A stretch of 5,491 nucleotides of DNA, from assembly GCA_005879245.1 (NCBI GenBank), contig VBLA01000004.1, positions 1 to 5,491 of the forward strand. Reading direction: 5' to 3'. A program made the position numbers and the translations under genes. The notes beneath the pieces were generated by a model. It was not told the DNA's origin and made no database searches. It was given only the letters and a program-made list of their open reading frames with translations. Below, in pieces: positions 1 to 4,862 of the stretch. The stretch's first letter is position 1. Each line of letters opens with the position of its first letter. Source of the DNA: Deltaproteobacteria bacterium (GTDB taxonomy: Bacteria > Desulfobacterota > Binatia > DP-6).

Positions 1-876
1 GCCGCCGATCGGGTCGTGCAGCGCATGCTCGACCTCCGTCCCGGGCTGCCCGCATACACCCGGGCCGCCTTCCTGCGGACACTGTACGGCGACCGGGCCG
101 GGGCGATCGAGATGCTGACGCTCGCCCTCGCGACGACGAGCCCGGGCGACCCGGAGACGTTTGCCTGGACGCTCGTGCACCTCGGCCACGAGTACTTCGC
201 GCGCGGCGAGATGGTGCACGCGGCCGATGCCTACGCGCAGGCGCTCGACGCGCTTCCCGGGTACTACCTCGCCCTCGCGGGACTTGCCCGTGTGCGCGCC
301 GCGGAGGGCCGCACGGCGGAGGCGGTCGATCTCTACCAGCGCGCGGTGTCCCGCGTTCCCGCTCCCGATCTGGTCGCCGCGCTGGGCGACGTCCTGGCGG
401 CGGAGGGGGCGGTGGGCGACGCCGAGCGTCAGTACGTGCTCGTCGAGTACATCGGACGGGTCGCCCAGGCGACGGGCACCACCTACGGCCGGCAGCTCGC
501 CCTCTTCTACGCCGACCACGACCGCCGGCTCGACGAGGCATTGCGCCGCGCCGAGCAGGAGGCGGCCGCCCGCGACGACATCTATACCGACGACACTCTC
601 GCCTGGGCGTGCTACAAGAACGGGCGGCTCGCCCGGGCCAAGCGCGCGGCGTCGCGCGCGCAGCGCCTGGGGACGGAGGACGCCCTGCTCGACTACCATG
701 CCGGCCTGATCGCTGCGGCCTTCGGCCGACCCCGCGCGGGTCGCCGGCACCTCCGGCGGGCGCTCGCGATGAACCCGCACTTCGATCTCCACGAGGCGCC
801 GCGGGCGGAGGCGGCGCTCGCCGCCCTGGAAGAGCCGGCTCGTTTCGTGCGCGCGGTGGCGGAAGACGCACCGTGA
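1..876 (+). CDS. Tetratricopeptide-repeat (TPR) protein, 5' end missing
   Basis: The reading frame is open from base 1, so the gene probably begins upstream; a GTG at 16 and an ATG at 25 are in frame but nothing marks either as the true start. The 291 visible residues are a helical-repeat protein. TPR-like helix pairs lie at about residues 24-47, 54-87, 88-121, 122-155, 164-189, 195-225 and 228-261, with typical A-x-x-x-Y-x-x-A-L patterns and Pro-ended repeats. The last repeat ends in ALAMNPHFDLHEAPRAE. No signal peptide or membrane helix is visible in the part present. TPRs are protein-interaction scaffolds; no catalytic motif is seen. The stop overlaps the GTG start of the NicO-type transporter by four bases (GTGA), so the two are probably translationally coupled. 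A role in assembling or supporting the transporter is inferred from this coupling only. The repeat class is sure; the specific function is unknown. Confidence 0.85.
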   Translation, partial: AADRVVQRMLDLRPGLPAYTRAAFLRTLYGDRAGAIEMLTLALATTSPGDPETFAWTLVHLGHEYFARGEMVHAADAYAQALDALPGYYLALAGLARVRAAEGRTAEAVDLYQRAVSRVPAPDLVAALGDVLAAEGAVGDAERQYVLVEYIGRVAQATGTTYGRQLALFYADHDRRLDEALRRAEQEAAARDDIYTDDTLAWACYKNGRLARAKRAASRAQRLGTEDALLDYHAGLIAAAFGRPRAGRRHLRRALAMNPHFDLHEAPRAEAALAALEEPARFVRAVAEDAP

Positions 877-2351
877 GGCTCCTCCTGGTTCTCCTCGCAC
901 TGGCCGTCCCGCTCGCGGCGGCGGCGCATCCGCTCGGAAACTTCACGATCAACCGCTATGCCGCGCTGCACGTCGGCCAGCACGCGCTCACGGTGCACTA
1001 CGTCGTCGACATGGCAGAGATCCCCGCCTTCCAGACGATCACCGACATCGACAAGAACGGGGACGGGACCATCGATCCGGACGAGCGCGAGGCCTATCTC
1101 TCCCGCGCGCCGGCCGACCTCGCGCGTCACCTGACCCTCACCGTCGACGGGCGAGAGCAGCCGCTCACAGCCGGGAGGCGGACCTTCTCGTTGCCGCCGG
1201 GGGCGGGCGGCCTCCCCACCCTCCGCCTGGAGGTGAACTTCGAAGCGTCGCTCCCGAGCGCGCGGGGCGCGGTCGAGTTCCGCGACGGCAACTTCCCCGA
1301 CCGTCTCGGATGGCAGGAGATCATCGCCCACGCCGGCGAGGGGATCGCGCTCGCCGAGTCGACCGTCCCCCGGACGGATCGGAGCCGGGCTCTTCGCGAC
1401 TATCCGACCGACCTGCTGGCCAGCCCTCCACAGGTGAGCGAGGCGCGCTTCCGGATGGTGAGCGCGACGTCGAGCGATGCGGTCGCCGAGGCGTCGGCGC
1501 CGCGCGGCGTGCTTGCCGGTCCGGGGCGGTTCAGCGATCGGCTGACCGAGCTGATTGCGACCCGTGCCCCGCTCGGACCCGGCCTCGTGCTGACGTCCCT
1601 TCTCGTGGCGGCGGCCCTCGGCGCGCTCCACGCCCTCAGCCCCGGGCACGGTAAGACGATCGTCGGCGCCTATCTCGTCGGGGCACGCGGGACGGCACGC
1701 CACGCGCTCTTCCTGGGTCTCGTCGTGACCGCAACACACACCCTCGGCGTGTACGCCCTCGGCCTCGTGACGCTCACCGCCTCGCACTACATAGTGCCGG
1801 AGCAACTCTTCCCCTGGCTCGGCGCCGCATCGGGGCTCCTGGTGCTCGGCATCGGGGCCTCGCTCGCGACCACGCGCCTCGAGGCCGCGCGGGGCGGCCA
1901 CGTCCACTCCCACGAGCACGGCCACGACCACGACCACCACGACGACCACCACCATGACCATGGGGATCATCACCACGGTCACGGCCACTCACACGTGCCC
2001 GCCGATGCGGGGGAGGGGGCTCTCGCCTGGCGCCGTCTCTTCGCGCTCGGCGTCTCGGGCGGGCTCCTCCCGTGCCCTTCGGCCCTCGTCGTGATGCTCG
2101 GAGCGATCGCCCTCGGCCGCATCGCCTTCGGCCTTCTCCTGATCGTGGCCTTCAGCGTGGGGCTCGCCGCCGTGCTGACGGCGATCGGGCTCCTCTTCGT
2201 CTACGCCCGCCGCTGGTTCAATCATCTGCCGGCGGACGGGCGCGTCGCGCGCTACGTTCCGGTGGCGAGCGCGCTGGTCATCTCGGTCGCCGGGCTCTTG
2301 ATCGTCGTGCAGGCGCTGGCGCAGATGGGCGTCCTGCACGCCTGGACGTGA
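873..2351 (+). CDS. NicO/RcnA-type nickel/cobalt transporter with periplasmic EF-hand domain
   Basis: A 492-residue inner-membrane permease of the NicO superfamily, predicted to move Ni2+ and/or Co2+. The GTG at 873 is chosen because it opens directly into a signal peptide (residues 1-18, ending LAAAA) and overlaps the upstream stop; a weak GGAAG lies at 861-865. The mature protein would begin HPLGNFTINRY. Residues 19 to about 225 form a periplasmic domain with a canonical 12-residue EF-hand loop at 60-71 (D60, N62, D64, T66, D68, E71). About six membrane segments follow: near 235-256, 276-299, 308-331, 387-410, 415-445 and 460-482. The first carries HALSPGHGKT (253-262), the second H289, and the fourth GGLLPCPSALVVML, all NicO/RcnA-like motifs. 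A His/Asp-rich loop (343-374) separates helices 3 and 4 and probably binds metal. RcnA relatives export and HupE/NiCoT relatives import, so direction is undecided. The family call is firm; the exact metal is inferred. Confidence 0.9.
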   Translation: MRLLLVLLALAVPLAAAAHPLGNFTINRYAALHVGQHALTVHYVVDMAEIPAFQTITDIDKNGDGTIDPDEREAYLSRAPADLARHLTLTVDGREQPLTAGRRTFSLPPGAGGLPTLRLEVNFEASLPSARGAVEFRDGNFPDRLGWQEIIAHAGEGIALAESTVPRTDRSRALRDYPTDLLASPPQVSEARFRMVSATSSDAVAEASAPRGVLAGPGRFSDRLTELIATRAPLGPGLVLTSLLVAAALGALHALSPGHGKTIVGAYLVGARGTARHALFLGLVVTATHTLGVYALGLVTLTASHYIVPEQLFPWLGAASGLLVLGIGASLATTRLEAARGGHVHSHEHGHDHDHHDDHHHDHGDHHHGHGHSHVPADAGEGALAWRRLFALGVSGGLLPCPSALVVMLGAIALGRIAFGLLLIVAFSVGLAAVLTAIGLLFVYARRWFNHLPADGRVARYVPVASALVISVAGLLIVVQALAQMGVLHAWT

Positions 2352-2357
2352 GGGAGG
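2351..2357 (+). promoter_or_regulatory. Shine-Dalgarno AGGGAGG deciding the second transporter's start
   Basis: AGGGAGG lies five bases before the GTG at 2363. The alternative in-frame GTG at 2348 overlaps the preceding stop (GTGA) but has no recognisable ribosome binding site in front of it. This favours 2363 as the start, or re-initiation at 2363 by ribosomes finishing the upstream gene. Confidence 0.6.
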
Positions 2358-2362
2358 CGCTC

Positions 2363-3076
2363 GTGCCGTCGACCGCGCTCGGTCTTCTCGCCGTCGGGTT
2401 CGTCCTCGGTCTCCGCCACGCGCTCGACGTCGATCACCTGGCGGCCGTCTCGACGATCGTGAGCCAGCGGCGGAGCCTGTGGAGCTCCTCGCTGGTGGGC
2501 GCGCTCTGGGGTCTCGGGCACACCGCCTCGCTCCTGGCGGTCGGCGTGGTGGTGATCGGTCTCCACACGGCGATCCCGCCCGGCGTCGCGCGCGGGCTCG
2601 AGCTAGGCGTCGCGGTCATGCTGATCGGCCTGGGTGTGAACCTCCTCCGCACGGTCCAGAGGGGCGACACGTTCCATCATCACGCGCACGTCCACGACGG
2701 GCATCACCACATGCATCCTCACGTCCACGCCGCCGGGGCGACGACCGACGCCGCCCATCACCACGCGCTCCGGGCGAGTCGCCGGCCCTTCTTCGTGGGG
2801 CTCGTGCATGGGCTCGCGGGGAGCGCGGGCCTCATGCTGGTCGTCCTCGCGACCATCCCGTCGCCGGCGCTGGCCGTCGCCTACCTCGTCGTCTTCGGCC
2901 TGGGGTCGATCGGCGGCATGGTCGCGATGAGTGCCCTCCTTGGCCTGCCGCTTCTGCTGGCGAGCGAGCGGCTCGTCCGGGGGGAGGTCGTGGTGCAGAG
3001 GGCGGCGGCGATCGGCAGCATCGTGGTCGGCGTGCTCCTCGCCTGGGAGATGGGCGCGGGACTACTCCCGTCGTAG
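2363..3076 (+). CDS. NiCoT/UreH-type nickel/cobalt transporter with His-rich loop
   Basis: A 237-residue integral membrane protein related to high-affinity nickel/cobalt transporters. Near the N-terminus, GLRHALDVDHLAAVST (16-31) matches the family's H-x4-D-H metal-binding signature (RHAxDADH in HoxN-like permeases). WGLGHTAS (49-56) corresponds to the second conserved His motif. Membrane segments lie near 5-30, 43-68, 77-95, 143-165, 168-197 and 212-232. A His-rich loop at 105-134, with runs such as HHHAHVHDGHHH, separates the two halves, as in its upstream neighbour. H149 sits in GLVHGLAGSAG. At 237 residues it is shorter than the usual HoxN/NixA permeases and closer to UreH-like members. 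The start at 2363 is chosen for its AGGGAGG; starting at 2348 would add five residues. It sits 11 bases after the NicO gene and must be co-transcribed. No urease or hydrogenase genes are in view, so the metal's use is unknown. Confidence 0.88.
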   Translation: MPSTALGLLAVGFVLGLRHALDVDHLAAVSTIVSQRRSLWSSSLVGALWGLGHTASLLAVGVVVIGLHTAIPPGVARGLELGVAVMLIGLGVNLLRTVQRGDTFHHHAHVHDGHHHMHPHVHAAGATTDAAHHHALRASRRPFFVGLVHGLAGSAGLMLVVLATIPSPALAVAYLVVFGLGSIGGMVAMSALLGLPLLLASERLVRGEVVVQRAAAIGSIVVGVLLAWEMGAGLLPS

Positions 3077-3142
3077 CTGCTGGCCACGAACGGAAGCTGA
3101 CGCAGGCCTGGATGAGGTTGTCGATGGTCCGCCCGTGGTGTA

Positions 3143-3157
3143 CCTCGATGTTCGAGG
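3143..3157 (+). promoter_or_regulatory. Small perfect inverted repeat overlapping the next gene's ribosome binding site
   Basis: CCTCGA and TCGAGG are exact reverse complements separated by TGT, giving a possible 6-bp stem with a three-base loop. The right arm includes the first three bases of the AGGAGG at 3155-3160, so folding in mRNA would hide part of that site. It could equally be a short protein-binding palindrome or chance in GC-rich DNA. There is no U-run, so it is not an intrinsic terminator. Confidence 0.25.
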
Positions 3158-3160
3158 AGG
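3155..3160 (+). promoter_or_regulatory. Shine-Dalgarno AGGAGG for the small secreted protein
   Basis: A full AGGAGG lies eight bases before the ATG at 3169. This supports the small open frame as a real gene and selects this ATG over the in-frame ATGs at 3112, 3124 and 3148 further upstream. Confidence 0.65.
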
Positions 3161-3168
3161 GACGAGGG

Positions 3169-3480
3169 ATGAGGACGTGGTACCTCGCGCCGATGTTGGG
3201 GGCGATTTTCGTCGCACGTATCGCGGTCGCAGACGTTCGATGCATGTACGGCGGACAGTTTTACGGCCCCGGTTCGATGAGCTGCCAAGCCGGCGCGGAG
3301 GCGCAGTGCGTGAATGGCAGCTGGAAGCTCACGGGCTCGGAGTGCGCGGGCCAGGCGGCGGATCCCTCGGATGAGGAAGCTGAACCCGGCGTGGTCGTGC
3401 CGCGAGTGGGCGAACCTCAGGTGATGCAGCCCGGGGTCGGTTCCGCCAAGCCTCCCAGCACGTTGCCGGGCGACGACTGA
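3169..3480 (+). CDS. Small secreted four-cysteine protein of unknown function
   Basis: I do not recognise this 103-residue protein. The ATG has a full AGGAGG eight bases upstream. Residues 1-21 look like a Sec signal peptide: an Arg near the start, a hydrophobic stretch (about 5-18), and AVA at 19-21 as a signal-peptidase I site, leaving a mature protein of 82 residues. The mature part has four cysteines (25, 39, 47, 59) in a compact Gly/Tyr-rich module, C-x-Y-x-G-x(2)-Y-x(2)-G-x(4)-C-x(7)-C-x(2)-G-x-W-x(7)-C, which could form two disulfides. It superficially resembles small DUF1496-like or VWC-like Cys/Gly modules, but that is only a visual similarity. Residues 65-103 are a low-complexity acidic, Pro/Gly/Val-rich tail. 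It lies 92 bases after the transporter gene and may be a separate unit. A/T-ending codons are commoner (21 of 103) than in the next gene (9 of its first 100). Confidence 0.7.
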   Translation: MRTWYLAPMLGAIFVARIAVADVRCMYGGQFYGPGSMSCQAGAEAQCVNGSWKLTGSECAGQAADPSDEEAEPGVVVPRVGEPQVMQPGVGSAKPPSTLPGDD

Positions 3481-3561
3481 GGTGAATGACGGCCCGACCC
3501 GTCCGTTGGCTCGCGATCGCTACGCACTCCGCCATTGACACCGACTCGCCACAGGAGCACC

Positions 3562-3567
3562 GAGGAG
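3562..3567 (+). promoter_or_regulatory. Shine-Dalgarno GAGGAG selecting the oxidoreductase start
   Basis: GAGGAG lies five bases before the ATG at 3573, exactly where the family's N-terminal strand begins (MRLGVVLRNMGP). An in-frame ATG at 3486 would add 29 residues without family character and has AGGTG too close to serve as a normal site. Confidence 0.6.
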
Positions 3568-3572
3568 TTGCG

Positions 3573-4436
3573 ATGCGACTCGGCGTCGTCCTCCGCAACA
3601 TGGGTCCCGCCTCGACCCGCGAGACGATCGCCGCCGCGGCGCGGCTCGCGGATGCGACCCCGCCGATCGCCGACGTCTGGGTGACCGACCACCTCGCGAT
3701 CCCGCCCGACGATTCCGAGGGCTCCGACGGCCGCTACCTGGCTCCACTCGCCACGCTCGCCTTCCTCGCCGCGACGACGACGCGCGTCGGGCTCGGGACG
3801 TCGGTCCTCGTCCTGCCTTATCGTCCGCCCCTCCTCGTCGCGAAGTGGGTCGCGACCGTGCAGGAGCTCTCCGGTGGCCGGCTCATGCTCGGGGTCGGAA
3901 TCGGCTGGATGGCGGCCGAGTTCCGCGCCCTCGGGGTCGACTACGGCTGGATGGCGGCCGAGTTCCGCGCCCTCGGGGTCGACTACCGCCGCCGGGGCGC
4001 CCTCAGCGAGGAGGCGCTCAACCTGCTCGACCGGTGCTTCGCGACGGACGTGGTGGAGGTGAACGGGCAGCCCTTCCTCTTCCGGCCCCGGCCGTCGCGG
4101 CCGCCGCTCTTCGTGGGCGGACAGCCGCCCTTCGCCTTTCGCCGCGCGCTCGCGCATCGCGGCGGCTGGATGCCGATGGGTCTCGCGCCGGATGCCCTCG
4201 CACCGTGTGTCGCCGAGCTCCGTGCGGCCGCTGCGGGGCGGGGACTTCCGTCCCCCGAAGTCGCGGTGCTCACCTCGCTGCCCCTCGAGGACCTCGGCCG
4301 GACGCGCACGCTCCTCGTCCGCTACGCCGAGGCGGGGGCCACCCGCGTGATTCACGGCGCGCGCTATGCGGACGCGGGCGCCTTTCGCAGCATGGTCGAA
4401 CGGCTCGCGCGCGCGGGCGAGGCGCTTCCGTCGTGA
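3573..4436 (+). CDS. Luciferase-like monooxygenase family (LLM class, F420-dependent type) oxidoreductase
   Basis: A 287-residue TIM-barrel flavin/F420 oxidoreductase of the bacterial luciferase superfamily. The start at 3573 gives the usual N-terminal strand MRLGVVLRNMGP, preceded by GAGGAG. Family landmarks in order are: VWVTDHLAIP (35-44); LAPLATLAFLAATTTRVGLGTSVLVLPYRPP (57-86, the barrel strand and loop typical of the group); GRLMLGVGIGWMAAEF (102-117); RGALSEEALNLL (141-152); PPLFVGG (177-183); and GGWMP (197-201). The pattern resembles the Rv2161c-like F420-dependent subfamily, but cofactor and substrate cannot be read from sequence. Residues 111-124 (GWMAAEFRALGVDY) are repeated exactly as 125-138, an extra 14 residues directly after a barrel strand. 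Without the copy the length would be 273. Duplication may alter the loop near the cofactor site or be an assembly artefact. It ends one base from the convergent gene on the other strand. Confidence 0.9.
   Translation: MRLGVVLRNMGPASTRETIAAAARLADATPPIADVWVTDHLAIPPDDSEGSDGRYLAPLATLAFLAATTTRVGLGTSVLVLPYRPPLLVAKWVATVQELSGGRLMLGVGIGWMAAEFRALGVDYGWMAAEFRALGVDYRRRGALSEEALNLLDRCFATDVVEVNGQPFLFRPRPSRPPLFVGGQPPFAFRRALAHRGGWMPMGLAPDALAPCVAELRAAAAGRGLPSPEVAVLTSLPLEDLGRTRTLLVRYAEAGATRVIHGARYADAGAFRSMVERLARAGEALPS
3902..3986 (+). repeat. Perfect 42-bp tandem duplication (two copies) inside the oxidoreductase gene
   Basis: Bases 3903-3944 and 3945-3986 are identical over all 42 positions; periodicity also covers base 3902. 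The unit is a multiple of three, so the frame is kept and 14 residues are doubled. The lack of any difference, even at third codon positions, points to a very recent event or a sequencing/assembly error. Confidence 0.97.
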
Positions 4437-4437
4437 C

Positions 4438-4842
4438 TCAGGGGAGAAGCTGGAGCCCGAGGAAGACCTGGAAGCCGCAGAGGAGGAGCGCGGCCGCGCC
4501 GAGCAGGGGGTGGATCGTCCGCGCGGCAGGCGCCACCGGCACCCAGCGTGAGAGCACCGCCCCGACGGTCAGCACGGCGACGATGACCGTGCCGATGGTG
4601 AAGTGCCCTGTCCCGGCGGTCTCTTCCGGCCGGAGCCACGCCATGGTCGCGAGGCCGCCAGCCCAGTTGAGCACCATCAGGGCGTAGAGCCATGGGCCGA
4701 GCGCGGCATGGCGGCGGCGTGCCGCCCCGGCATCGCGGGCGGTGCTCCGGCTTCTGAGACCGAGCCGGGCGTCATAACCAGCGAGCGCGATCGCGGCCAG
4801 CCCGGCGACCGGGTGGAGGTACAGCGTGAGCGTGCGAAGCAT
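4438..4842 (-). CDS. Four-helix membrane protein with four conserved-looking histidines (DUF4079 / cytochrome b561-like)
   Basis: A 134-residue integral membrane protein. The ATG at 4842 (minus strand) has GGAG five bases upstream (4848-4851) and starts with MLRTLTLYLHPVAG, a natural beginning; longer versions overlap the neighbouring gene and lack family character. Four hydrophobic segments lie near residues 7-29, 46-69, 80-99 and 111-133. Each has a histidine at or near one end: H10 (LHP), H45 (RRRHAALG), H80 (TGHFTIG) and H111 (TIHPLLG). This layout recalls DUF4079-type proteins and small cytochrome b561-like haem proteins in which helix histidines hold b haems. Haem binding and electron transfer are inferred, not shown. 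It follows the SirB1-like gene by 20 bases on the same strand, so the two are probably co-transcribed, and it converges on the oxidoreductase gene with a single base between their stops. Confidence 0.75.
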   Translation of the reverse strand: MLRTLTLYLHPVAGLAAIALAGYDARLGLRSRSTARDAGAARRRHAALGPWLYALMVLNWAGGLATMAWLRPEETAGTGHFTIGTVIVAVLTVGAVLSRWVPVAPAARTIHPLLGAAALLLCGFQVFLGLQLLP

Positions 4843-4862
4843 CGGCGCTCCGACGCGGGGTC

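Noticed and set aside
693..1988. Long open frame of 431 codons on the minus strand
   Set aside because: It is antisense to the NicO gene, has Arg/Gly/Glu-rich and Val-run composition mirroring the His-rich codons, and no domain. GC-rich DNA routinely gives such shadow frames.
1899..1994. His-codon-rich CAC/GAC repeat that might be read as a microsatellite or CRISPR-like repeat
   Set aside because: It is irregular, in frame and explained by the transporter's metal-binding loop.
3134..3187. Two similar stretches around GTACCTCG before and inside the start of the small secreted gene
   Set aside because: They are short and imperfect, with different spacing, and not convincing as a duplicated site.
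3513..3520. GCGATCGC palindrome (the cyanobacterial HIP1 sequence)
   Set aside because: I noticed one obvious copy between genes, without the high frequency seen in cyanobacteria. It is expected by chance at this GC content.
3535..3563. TTGACA, a perfect -35 hexamer, ahead of the oxidoreductase gene
   Set aside because: No TATAAT-like sequence lies 16-18 bases downstream (the 17-base position reads CACCGA), so a sigma-70 promoter is not supported.
3486..3572. N-terminal extension of the oxidoreductase from the ATG at 3486, or a separate short gene in this gap
   Set aside because: The 29 extra residues show no family similarity or signal peptide, and the GAGGAG at 3562 points to the ATG at 3573. 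No other credible small gene is visible.
4424..4450. GCTTC / GAAGC stem at the convergent junction as a bidirectional terminator
   Set aside because: Only five paired bases with a 17-base loop and no U-run on either strand.
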